Below are positions 42,372 through 50,126 of a stretch of DNA of 64,000 nucleotides, piece by piece. The stretch's first letter is position 1. Each line of letters begins with the position of its first letter. Below the pieces are notes generated by a model. The model was not told where the DNA came from, searched no databases, and saw only the letters and a program-made list of their open reading frames with translations. The position numbers were made by a program, and so were the translations under genes. Source of the stretch: Virgisporangium ochraceum (lineage in GTDB: Bacteria; Actinomycetota; Actinomycetes; Mycobacteriales; Micromonosporaceae); NCBI RefSeq assembly GCF_016863655.1, contig NZ_BOPH01000022.1, forward strand, positions 124,001 to 188,000. The letters are read 5' to 3'.

Positions 42372-43361
42372 CTAGCCCGACCCCGTCAGGGTCGCGCCGA
42401 GGAAGTCACCGGGGTCGAACAACGCGCCGGCGGTGTGCGCGCCGGGCACCGGGTCCTTCACCACCCGCAGGGCCGCCTCCACGACCAGCGGCGCGGTGAC
42501 GGCGTAGATGTCGCGCCCGCTCACCGCGGCCCGCCGCTCCTCGTCACCCCGCCGCGCGACGACCTCGACGAGGAACGTCTGCGCCGACCGGCCTTCGGAG
42601 TCGACCGCCGTCGGCGGGGTCGGGTCGGGCGAGCGGAGGTCCTCGGCGGCCCGGGTGTGCATCCAGCTGCCGATGTCCTTCGTGGACAGATGGTGCGGGA
42701 TGGTGACGCTGTCGGCCGTCGCGAACTCGCCGACCACCGGCAGCGTGCCGACGGGCCCCGGGAACGCCCACTCGCCCGTCGGCGCCGCACCGGTACCGAA
42801 CCCCAACCGGCCGTCCGCGTAGCGCAGCCGGCGGCCGTCGCGGCGGCCCGCGGACACGCGTCCGGTGGCGCGGGTGCCGTCGGTGGGCCGCCAGTCGCTG
42901 AGCGCGTAGGCGAGGTCGATGCGGTCGGCGGCCGGCCAGCCCGCCGTCGCCGCGGTGGCGAGCAGGTCGCCGACCGCGCCGAAGAACGCCATCGCCGGCA
43001 CCACGGTGACCCCGGCGGCGCGCGCCGGGCCGTCGTACCGGGCCAGGATCTCGGCCACCACCTCCAGCTCGGCGGTGACGTCGAGGTACGGGATCCCGTT
43101 GCGCAGCGCGGCATCCAGCACCGGCGCGTGCGTGTCGGCGAACGGACCGGCGCAGTTGACCACCGCGTCCGCGCCGGCGAGAGCCGCGTCGAGGGACGCG
43201 GGATCGTCGACCGACGCGGGTCGGCGGTCATCGTCGGGGTACAGCCGCGCGAGCCGGTCGGGGTCGCGTCCGGACAGGATCGAGGGGACCGCGCGGCGGC
43301 GCAGTTCCGCGACCACGAACTGTCCGGTGTGACCGGAGGCGCCGAAGACAGAGATCGTCAC
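42372..43361 (-). CDS. Saccharopine dehydrogenase-like NAD(P)-binding protein
   Basis: 329 residues with an N-terminal dinucleotide fold, ISVFGASGHTGQFVVAELRR (G-x-S-G-x-T-G). ADAVVNCAGPFADTHAPVLD and YLDVTAELEV follow, as in the saccharopine dehydrogenase/trans-acting enoyl reductase family. Reaction unknown; many such proteins reduce lipid-like intermediates. GTG 43361 is chosen because the Rossmann strand starts immediately. It is divergent from the GlxA-type regulator at 43433, which may control it. Confidence 0.85.
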   Translation of the reverse strand: MTISVFGASGHTGQFVVAELRRRAVPSILSGRDPDRLARLYPDDDRRPASVDDPASLDAALAGADAVVNCAGPFADTHAPVLDAALRNGIPYLDVTAELEVVAEILARYDGPARAAGVTVVPAMAFFGAVGDLLATAATAGWPAADRIDLAYALSDWRPTDGTRATGRVSAGRRDGRRLRYADGRLGFGTGAAPTGEWAFPGPVGTLPVVGEFATADSVTIPHHLSTKDIGSWMHTRAAEDLRSPDPTPPTAVDSEGRSAQTFLVEVVARRGDEERRAAVSGRDIYAVTAPLVVEAALRVVKDPVPGAHTAGALFDPGDFLGATLTGSG

Positions 43362-43419
43362 GCGGACCAGCCTCGGCCCCACGAGGGCGCGGGACAAGTG
43401 GCCGGAACGACACCACGCG

Positions 43420-43425
43420 TACAGT
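43420..43425 (+). promoter_or_regulatory. -10 box 7 nt before the GlxA-type regulator
   Basis: TACAGT ends 7 nt before the ATG at 43433, with no ribosome site in between, which fits a leaderless mRNA. The -35 is not recognisable. Confidence 0.35.
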
Positions 43426-43432
43426 TTGCGAC

Positions 43433-44386
43433 ATGCCCAGGAAACCGCACCGGGTGGCGCTGGCCGTCACCGACGGCACGCCGCTGTTCGAGCTCGCCGG
43501 CGCCCACGAGATCTTCGGGGTCGACCGCGGGCTCGCGTCGCCGTGGTACACCCTGGAGGTCTGCGGGCCGCGCACCGCCGGCGTCGGCGGCTGGCTCCGG
43601 GCCCGGCCCGAGCACGGGCTCGACCGGCTCGCCACCGCGTCCACGGTGGTCGTGCCCGCGTGGCGCGACCTCGAGGAGGAGCCACCGGGTGCGCTGATCG
43701 CGGCGCTGCGCGCCGCGCACGCCGCCGGAGCCCGCATCGTGTCGCTGTGCACCGGCGCGTTCGTGCTCGCCGCGGCCGGGCTGCTCGACGACCGCCCGGC
43801 CACCACCCACTGGGCGCACACCGACCTGCTGGCCGAGCGGCACCCGCGCGTGCGTGTACGTCCCGACGTGCTCTACGTCGACGACGGCACGGTGCTCACC
43901 TCGGCCGGCAAGGCCGCGGGGATCGACCTGTGCCTGCACGTCGTCCGCGTCGACCACGGTGCGGCCGTGGCCAACGCGATCGCGCGCACCCTCGTCGTGC
44001 CGCCGCACCGCAGCGGCGGGCAGGCCCAGTTCGTGCCCGCGCCGGTGCCCGCCACCGACGACCACGTGCTCGCCGACCTGATGGCGTGGGCCGGCGAGCG
44101 GCTAGACCAGCCGTTGACCGTCACCGACCTGGCCCGGCGCGCCAACCTCAGCACCCGCACGCTCGCCCGGCACTTCGCCGCCGTCGCCGGCACCAGCCCG
44201 CTGCGATGGCTGCTGGCGCAGCGGGTGCACCGCGCCCAGGAACTGCTGGAGACCACCGACGCGAGCGTCGAACAGATCGCCGCCCGCACCGGGATGGGCA
44301 CGGCGACGACGCTGCGCCGCCACGTCAACCGCGTGCTCGGCCTGCCGCCGGAGGCCTACCGCCGCACGTTCCACCTCACGCGCTGA
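43433..44386 (+). CDS. GlxA/FtrA-type regulator: DJ-1/PfpI domain plus AraC helix-turn-helix
   Basis: 317 residues. The N-terminal DJ-1/PfpI (GATase1-like) domain includes the nucleophile-elbow cysteine Cys106 in IVSLCTGAFVLAAAG and TTHWAHTD. The C-terminal AraC domain has both helix-turn-helix motifs (LTVTDLARRANLSTRTLARH and IAARTGMGTATTLRRHVNRV). Family members are transcription activators of catabolic genes. The likely targets are the divergent dehydrogenase-like gene or the convergent epimerase, with which it shares an 11-nt overlap. Confidence 0.92.
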   Translation: MPRKPHRVALAVTDGTPLFELAGAHEIFGVDRGLASPWYTLEVCGPRTAGVGGWLRARPEHGLDRLATASTVVVPAWRDLEEEPPGALIAALRAAHAAGARIVSLCTGAFVLAAAGLLDDRPATTHWAHTDLLAERHPRVRVRPDVLYVDDGTVLTSAGKAAGIDLCLHVVRVDHGAAVANAIARTLVVPPHRSGGQAQFVPAPVPATDDHVLADLMAWAGERLDQPLTVTDLARRANLSTRTLARHFAAVAGTSPLRWLLAQRVHRAQELLETTDASVEQIAARTGMGTATTLRRHVNRVLGLPPEAYRRTFHLTR

Positions 44387-45233
44387 CGTGGTCGCGCCAG
44401 CGGTACGCCGGCTCGTACCCGAGCGCCGCGCGGGCCTTGTCGATGCTCTGCAACGTCTCGAACTCGCCGAGGTCCTTCGTCAGCGGGACGCCCGGGAACG
44501 TCTCCTCCATCAGCCGTGCCGACGGGGTGGTCATCACCGTGTCGGCGGCCGCGATGAGGTAGCTGCCGGCGCCCTCCACGTCGGCCTCCAGGCCCAGCCG
44601 GCAGGACAGGGCGCAGTCGCGCACGTCGACGTAGCTCCACAGGTTGAAGCGGCGCTTGGCAGGGTCGTCCCAGAAGGTCGGGAAGGCCGCGTACCGGTCC
44701 GGCGGGATCACGTTGGAGAAGCGCAGCGCCACGAACGGGATACCGGTCCATTCCGCCACGTGCGTCGCGGTGGTCTCACCGACCACTTTGGACAGTGCGT
44801 ACGTGGTGGTCGGGTACGGGTAGTGCTCCTCGGTCAGCGGGGCGAACCGCGGCGGGACCGCGAAGTCGAGCCCGAGCGTCGTCTCGCTCGACGACCACAC
44901 GACCCGCCGCAGCTTCAGCTGGGCCGCGGCCAGGAACACGTTGGAGTTCATCGCCGTGTTGGCGGCGAACGTCCGCGCCGGCGGCACCAGCCCCGGCGCC
45001 GGCACGTTCGCCAGGTGCACCACCGCGTCGCAGCCGCCGAGCAGGTCCACGGTGTCGCCGAAGTCGGTGAGATCGGCCCGCAGGTAGGTGAAGTCGGGCC
45101 GTGACCACGGCGCCGGCAGGGTGCCCGGATGGGCGACGACATCGGTGCCGACCACCTCGTACCCGTGGTCGAGCAGATGGTTCACGGTGACGCTTCCCGT
45201 CATGCCGGCCGCGCCGGTTACACACACGCGCAT
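44376..45233 (-). CDS. NAD-dependent epimerase/dehydratase (extended SDR)
   Basis: 285 residues with the SDR glycine motif VCVTGAAGMTGSVTVNHLLD (G-x2-G-x2-G) and CDAVVHLANVPAPG. The catalytic Ser-Tyr-Lys is in VVWSSSETTLG and TTYALSKVVGE (Y-x3-K). Substrate pocket residues include RFSNVIPPDRYAAFPTFW. It acts on a nucleotide sugar or a sugar lactone, and the genes nearby do not point to a pathway. The ATG at 45233 begins the first strand directly. Confidence 0.9.
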   Translation of the reverse strand: MRVCVTGAAGMTGSVTVNHLLDHGYEVVGTDVVAHPGTLPAPWSRPDFTYLRADLTDFGDTVDLLGGCDAVVHLANVPAPGLVPPARTFAANTAMNSNVFLAAAQLKLRRVVWSSSETTLGLDFAVPPRFAPLTEEHYPYPTTTYALSKVVGETTATHVAEWTGIPFVALRFSNVIPPDRYAAFPTFWDDPAKRRFNLWSYVDVRDCALSCRLGLEADVEGAGSYLIAAADTVMTTPSARLMEETFPGVPLTKDLGEFETLQSIDKARAALGYEPAYRWRDHVSA

Positions 45234-45251
45234 GACCGGGACGGTAGCGCA

Positions 45252-46157
45252 CTAGCTCCGGAGCTCGTCGATGATGCGCTCGAGGATCGCCAGGGTTCCG
45301 GTGATCGGCGCGGCCTCCATGAACAGCTGGCTCACCGCGTCGAAGTACCGGTCGACGTCGTCGGGGCGCTCCAGGTAGATCGAGCTGGTGAGCTGCTCGA
45401 TGTAGACCACGTCGGGCATGCTGTGGTGCGGGAAACGCAGGATCGTGAACGAGCCGCCGGCGGCCGCGTGCCCGCCGCTCGCCAGCGGCAGCACCTGCAG
45501 CCGCACGTGACGCAGCTTCGTGACCGCGACGATCAGCGCCTCCAGCTGGTCACGCATCACCGCGCCACCGCCGACGGCCCGGCGCAGCACCGCCTCGTCG
45601 ACCACCGCCCACAGCCGCGGCGGGTCGGGCCGGTGCAGGATCTGCTGCCGGTCGAGCCGCAGCCGCACCCGCTTCTCCACCTCCTCGGCGGAGGCGAACG
45701 GGTGCCCGAGGCGCACGACCGCGCGGGCGTAGTCCTCGGTCTGCAGCAGCCCCGGCACGAACTGCACCTCGAACGCCCGGATCAGCGCGGCGGTGGGCTC
45801 CAGGTTCAGGTAGCGCTGGAACCAGCCGGGCACCACGTCGGCGTGCGCCTGCCACCAGACGGGCGAGTTCGCCTCGCGGAGCCGGTCGACCAGCACCGCC
45901 CGCTCGACCTCGTCGTGCACGCCGTACAGCGTCAGCAGGTCGAGCAGGTCGCGCTCCTTGAAGCCGACCCGGCCCAGCTCCATCCTGCTGATCTTGGACT
46001 CGGACGCGCGGATCAGGTCTGCCGCCCGCGCCCGGGTGACCCCCCGCTGTTCACGCAGCACACGGAGGCGCGCGCCCACCTGGATGCGCGCAGCCGCCGG
46101 ACCGTCGCCAGCGGCGGACGGCCGTGGTGTTCGACCCACCGGCACCTCCGGGATCAC
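45252..46157 (-). CDS. XRE-DUF5753 family regulator
   Basis: 301 residues. An XRE helix-turn-helix at about 28-80 (GARLRVLREQRGVTRARAAD, SESKISRMELGR) is followed by the DUF5753 domain (ILVPGLLQT-like FVPGLLQTEDYARAVV, WAVVDEAVLRRAVGG, QVLPLASGGHAAAGGSFTIL). This architecture is typical of Streptomyces-like actinomycetes, where it usually pairs with a small DUF397 gene; none is present here. The GTG at 46157 has a GGGACCGGGG stretch upstream. It is divergent from the AraC-GyrI gene. Confidence 0.92.
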   Translation of the reverse strand: MIPEVPVGRTPRPSAAGDGPAAARIQVGARLRVLREQRGVTRARAADLIRASESKISRMELGRVGFKERDLLDLLTLYGVHDEVERAVLVDRLREANSPVWWQAHADVVPGWFQRYLNLEPTAALIRAFEVQFVPGLLQTEDYARAVVRLGHPFASAEEVEKRVRLRLDRQQILHRPDPPRLWAVVDEAVLRRAVGGGAVMRDQLEALIVAVTKLRHVRLQVLPLASGGHAAAGGSFTILRFPHHSMPDVVYIEQLTSSIYLERPDDVDRYFDAVSQLFMEAAPITGTLAILERIIDELRS

Positions 46158-46276
46158 CCCCGGTCCCTGAGCATGCCAGTGATGGGCGGTCGGATCCAGT
46201 CACGTTCCGCCAGATTTGTGCAGATCCGCAGGCGGGAGCGGGCAAGATTCATCAAGCACGCGACCCGCGGCCCCGC

Positions 46277-46282
46277 TAGGTT
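46277..46282 (+). promoter_or_regulatory. -10 box close to the AraC-GyrI start
   Basis: TAGGTT ends 6 nt before the GTG at 46289 with no ribosome site between, consistent with a leaderless transcript. The -35 is not obvious. Confidence 0.35.
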
Positions 46283-46288
46283 CCCCGT

Positions 46289-47197
46289 GTGGCCCCCGCC
46301 TCCGACATCCTGCGCCTGCTGGCGGCGGTCAACGACCGCCGCAGCGGCGACGTGTCGCTGGCGGCGCTGGCCGCGCTCGCCCACCGCTCGCCGTTCCCCC
46401 TGCACCGCGCGTTCCGCCGGGTGACCGGCGAGACCCCGAAGACGTACACGGCCCGCGTGCGCCTCGCCCGTGCCGCCGCCGACCTGCTGACCACCCGCAG
46501 GCCGGTGGCCGAGATCGCGTTCGACCACGGCTTCGGCAGCCACGAGGTCTTCACCCGCGCGTTCGCCCGCTACTTCGGCGTCACCCCACGGACCTACCGC
46601 GTCCGCGGGCTGCACACCGGTCCCACCGCTTCGGGACCGGCGGCGGCCGCGACCCACGCCGCGACCGTGACCACGGTGGCGCCGTGCATCGGCCTCTACC
46701 GCATGACCACCACCGAGAGGAGCCCGTCGATGCCCGTGGACATCGTCGTGAAGGACCAGCCCGAGATGTACGCGCTCATCATGAGACGCCGGATCAGCCG
46801 CGACGAGATAGCCGCGACGCTGTCGGAGTTCCTGCCCACGGTGTTCGGATACGCGCAGCGGCACGGGCTGGCGATGGCCGGGCCGCCGTTCACGCGCTAC
46901 CCGGAGGTCGGCATGGGATCGCTCGTCCTGGAGGCCGGCGTGCCGTTGGTGGCGCCCCCACCGGCGTCTCCGGAGGGCGGCATCGAGGCGTTGACGATCC
47001 CGGCCGGCCCCGCGGCGGTGACCGTCCATCGTGGACCGTACGACACGCTGCCGGAGACGTACCGGGAACTGGAGGCGTGGCTGGAGCGCGAGGGCCGGTC
47101 GGCCAGCGGCCCACCGCGCGAGATCTACGTGACCGACCCGGGCGAACACCCCGACCCCGCGACCTGGGAGACGGAGGTCGTCCAGCCGCTCGCCTGA
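46289..47197 (+). CDS. AraC-type helix-turn-helix fused to a GyrI-like effector domain
   Basis: 302 residues. An N-terminal AraC domain has two helix-turn-helix motifs (LAALAHRSPFPLHRAFRRVT; IAFDHGFGSHEVFTRAFARY). A C-terminal SOUL/GyrI-like ligand-binding domain (about 150-300) has PEMYALIMRRRISRDEIAAT, GGIEALTIPAGPAAVTVHRG and YRELEAWLEREG. This is the Rob/SoxS-BltR-like architecture that senses hydrophobic cations or drugs. Target unknown. It ends 10 nt before a strong hairpin. Confidence 0.9.
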   Translation: MAPASDILRLLAAVNDRRSGDVSLAALAALAHRSPFPLHRAFRRVTGETPKTYTARVRLARAAADLLTTRRPVAEIAFDHGFGSHEVFTRAFARYFGVTPRTYRVRGLHTGPTASGPAAAATHAATVTTVAPCIGLYRMTTTERSPSMPVDIVVKDQPEMYALIMRRRISRDEIAATLSEFLPTVFGYAQRHGLAMAGPPFTRYPEVGMGSLVLEAGVPLVAPPPASPEGGIEALTIPAGPAAVTVHRGPYDTLPETYRELEAWLEREGRSASGPPREIYVTDPGEHPDPATWETEVVQPLA

Positions 47198-47207
47198 TCC
47201 CCACACC

Positions 47208-47239
47208 CACAGGGCACGTACCGACGTACGTGCCCTGTG
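47208..47239. terminator. Rho-independent-like terminator with 14-bp stem
   Basis: CACAGGGCACGTAC (47208-47221) and GTACGTGCCCTGTG (47226-47239) pair perfectly around a 4-nt loop CGAC. It starts 10 nt after the AraC-GyrI stop. No U tract follows. It isolates the three-gene operon that begins at 47458; the 218 nt between show no clear promoter motif. Confidence 0.8.
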
Positions 47240-47457
47240 ACGCGTCCGGGGGCAACCTTCCGCGAAACCACCAGCAACGTTCCGTGGAGATCGACGGCGC
47301 TGGTGATGGTCCGGGGCGCTGGGTATCGTCCGGTCTCTAGCTCCGCCTGGCGACCGCGAACGGCAGCCGCGCACCGGGCTGTCCGTCAGGTGGAGAGCGG
47401 TCGATGGGCCTGCCGCCCACGCACCGGGCCGCTCCGCGACGGACCGACGGGTAGGGG

Positions 47458-49536
47458 GTGAAGGCGCTGACGTCCACCCCCGACACCGACCTGTCACGGA
47501 TACACACCATGACGGACCTCGCGGCCGCACTCGGTGCGTTACGCGAGCGGATCGGGGTGTCGTACGCGGAGATCGAACGCACCACCCGGGGCTGGGGCGG
47601 GCCGGGCCAGCCCGACCTCCGTGAGCTGAAGACCTCGACGCTGAACAATGCCCTTCTGGGACAGACCCAGCTCACGCGCAGAACCGTTGTGAGCCTGCTG
47701 TCGGCGTTGGGACTGTCCGAGGTCGCCCAGCAACCGTGGCTGTTCACGTGGGACCGGCTCAACCGCCCGACAGAGCGGATCCGCTTCGACGAGGTGCCAC
47801 CCCAGCAACTCGGGATCCACAGCGCGATCACGACACCGGACACCACCGACGAGCTCCCCACCTACGTGCCACGCGACTTCGACTTCGAGCTCCGCAACGC
47901 GTTGAGCATGACCATGACCGGACCCGACCGGGGCTGCTTCGTCGTCCTCATCGGAGGTTCGTCCTCGGGGAAGACCCGCGCGTTGTACGAGGCCGTGTAC
48001 CTGTTGTGGGGTTCGTGGTCGCTCGTCCAGCCCGAGGACGCCGCGCACCTGCTGACCATCAAGAACCACCCACCGCGCCAGACCGTCTTCTGGCTCGACG
48101 AGCTGCAGCTGTACCTCGACAGCCACCCGCCGCTGTCGGCCGAATGCGTCCGGGCGTTGATCCGCAACGGCAACGTCGTCGTGGGAACCCTGTGGCCCGA
48201 CCAGTACGCCGCGCGGGCCGTCGACCGGCAGCCCGGCGGCAACGCGGCGACCGACGACATCCGCCGGCTGCTGAGGAGCGCCACGAAGATCAGCGTCGGC
48301 GACAGCTTCAGCCGTCAGGAGCTGAAGGACGCGCAGGAGATCGCCGCCCGCGACAGCCGGATCCGGATCGCCCTGCACACCCGGGACAGCGGCCTCACCC
48401 AGGCCCTGGCGGGCGGACCCGACCTCGTGCTCTGCTGGGAGCAGCCACCGAACCCCTACGCCAAGGCGATCATGGCCGCGGCCGCCGACGCGCACCGCCT
48501 CGGCGTGCAGTCGCCGCTCAGCGAGAACCTGCTGGTCGAGGCGATGTTCGGCTACCTCCCACCCCGGGAACAGGTCACCTCGCCCACCGGATGGTGGGAG
48601 CAGGCGTTCCCGCACGTCACCGTCCCGCGCAACGGCAACGTGTCGGCGTTGACGCCACGATCGAGGAGACCCGGTGTGCTGGCCGGCTACACGATCGCCG
48701 ACTACCTCGCCCAGCACCTGCGGCTGGCCCGCCGCACCGAGGTGGTACCCGACTCCGCCTGGCAGGCGCTCGTCACCCGCGTCGACCGGTCGGACGACCT
48801 TCGCCGGTTGGCCGAGAGCGCGCTCACCCGGCTGCGGTACCGCTACGCCGAGCCTGCACTGGAACGACTGGTCACCGAGTTCGGCGACGGCGCGGCCGCC
48901 ATCCAGCTGGCCGACCTGCTGATCCGCCAGAACCGGTTCGACGCGGCCATCGACGTTCTGCAGCGGACGCTGGCGACCGACCCCCGCAACGTCGCCATCG
49001 GGCGACGCCTGACACAGGTGCAGGAGCTGTGGGAGCTCGTCGAGGCGATCCGGCCGGCCGGGGACTCGGCGCGGGTGGCCGAGCTTCTCGTCGACGGCGG
49101 TACCCGCGCGGACCTGCGCAGGCGCGCCGACGCCGGCGACTCGGTGGCGGCCGAACAGCTCTCCGAACTCCTCCTGGAGCGCGGCCACGTTCGTGAACTG
49201 CATGAACGCGCCGACGCCGGCGACCGGTTCGCGGCCGAGGCGCTGCGGGACCTGGACGCGGCGCGCAGCGGCCAGCCGGAGGAACTGGCCGCACTCCGCG
49301 AAGCCGCCGAGGCCGGCAGCGCGGAGGCGGCCCGGCAACTGTGCCGGCGGCTTTTCGAACTGCGCGCCGAGGACGAGCTCTGGGCGGAGCTGGAGGCCGG
49401 AACGAACGGCGCGGCCGACCAGATTCTCGCCCTCCTCACCGCGGAGGAGAGCACCAACCCGCAGTGGCTGGCCGACCTCCGCGCCTTCGGCCTCAACGCC
49501 GACGGAACCCCCAACCGCCGCACCCCACCTGTGTGA
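47458..49536 (+). CDS. HTH + P-loop ATPase with C-terminal helical repeats (first gene of a three-gene module)
   Basis: 692 residues. Residues about 18-85 form an XRE-like helix-turn-helix (AAALGALRERIGVSYAEIER, LTRRTVVSLLSALGLSE). Residues 155-400 are a P-loop ATPase of the actinobacterial GGSSxGKTRAL type, with Walker A Lys172 (VLIGGSSSGKTRALYEAVYL), Walker B Asp214-Glu215 (VFWLDELQLY), and VVVGTLWPDQYAAR. The C-terminal 250 residues contain TPR/Sel1-like repeats (RADAGDSVAAEQLSELLLER; RADAGDRFAAEALRDL). The layout resembles STAND signal-transduction NTPases. GTG 47458 is the longest start; ATG 47509 begins the conserved region. The partner genes follow at 11 nt and then with a 4-nt overlap. 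Confidence 0.8.
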   Translation: MKALTSTPDTDLSRIHTMTDLAAALGALRERIGVSYAEIERTTRGWGGPGQPDLRELKTSTLNNALLGQTQLTRRTVVSLLSALGLSEVAQQPWLFTWDRLNRPTERIRFDEVPPQQLGIHSAITTPDTTDELPTYVPRDFDFELRNALSMTMTGPDRGCFVVLIGGSSSGKTRALYEAVYLLWGSWSLVQPEDAAHLLTIKNHPPRQTVFWLDELQLYLDSHPPLSAECVRALIRNGNVVVGTLWPDQYAARAVDRQPGGNAATDDIRRLLRSATKISVGDSFSRQELKDAQEIAARDSRIRIALHTRDSGLTQALAGGPDLVLCWEQPPNPYAKAIMAAAADAHRLGVQSPLSENLLVEAMFGYLPPREQVTSPTGWWEQAFPHVTVPRNGNVSALTPRSRRPGVLAGYTIADYLAQHLRLARRTEVVPDSAWQALVTRVDRSDDLRRLAESALTRLRYRYAEPALERLVTEFGDGAAAIQLADLLIRQNRFDAAIDVLQRTLATDPRNVAIGRRLTQVQELWELVEAIRPAGDSARVAELLVDGGTRADLRRRADAGDSVAAEQLSELLLERGHVRELHERADAGDRFAAEALRDLDAARSGQPEELAALREAAEAGSAEAARQLCRRLFELRAEDELWAELEAGTNGAADQILALLTAEESTNPQWLADLRAFGLNADGTPNRRTPPV

Positions 49537-49547
49537 AGGGACCCTTG

Positions 49548-50126
49548 ATGACCGACCTGAGCCCCAAGGACTACGCGTACCTGTTCCTGCTGAAGCTGGC
49601 GGGTGGCGAGATCGACAACAAGGAGATGGAGCGGCGCTTCGGCATCAGGCTGGTCAGCCCGGACTACATCACTCTGAACAACTCCGGGCTCGTCGAGTCG
49701 CAGACACCGCGGGGACGCTCGTACCGGCACCGCATCACCCGGCAGGGCGAGAAGCTGCTCGACGGCAAGCTGGAGATCAAGAGTACGAAGTTCGACCCGC
49801 TCGCCCGGGTGCTGCCCATGCTGCACGACCTTTTCCGCGAGGCACCACCCGCGGCCCCTGACGACCGCCCGTTGCACGACCGGGTCCGAGCCGCCTACCC
49901 GGGCCTCGCCGGCACCGGTGAGTGGGTGCGGCTCGCCGACCTCCGCACGGCACTGGCGGACGTGTCCCGCGACGACCTCGACCGCGCGCTGTCGGCGCTG
50001 CACAAGGAGCCCGACGTCCGCCTCGAGCCGGAGGTGAACGGGCAGAAGATCACGCCGGCCGACCGGAGTGCCGCACTGAGGATCGGCGGCGAGGACCGAC
50101 ACAAGCTGGCGATCGGAATGCCATGA
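49548..50126 (+). CDS. Winged-helix protein (second gene of the module)
   Basis: 192 residues. The first 75 form a winged helix (YAYLFLLKLAGGEIDNKEME, RFGIRLVSPDYITLNNSGLV, wing RGRSYRHRITRQGEKLL) like MarR/PadR or DNA-translocase accessory domains. The second half is helical (LHDRVRAAYPGLAGTGEWVR; LRTALADVSRDDLDRALSAL) with a second small winged-helix look. No enzymatic motif. It may be a DNA-binding adaptor for the large ATPase, whose ATG overlaps its stop (ATGA). ATG 49548 has GAAGGGA upstream. Confidence 0.75.
   Translation: MTDLSPKDYAYLFLLKLAGGEIDNKEMERRFGIRLVSPDYITLNNSGLVESQTPRGRSYRHRITRQGEKLLDGKLEIKSTKFDPLARVLPMLHDLFREAPPAAPDDRPLHDRVRAAYPGLAGTGEWVRLADLRTALADVSRDDLDRALSALHKEPDVRLEPEVNGQKITPADRSAALRIGGEDRHKLAIGMP

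Noticed and set aside
47539..49338. A 599-codon minus-strand frame opposite the first gene of the three-gene module
   Set aside because: The sense strand has P-loop and HTH motifs and a coupled operon; the antisense frame has none.
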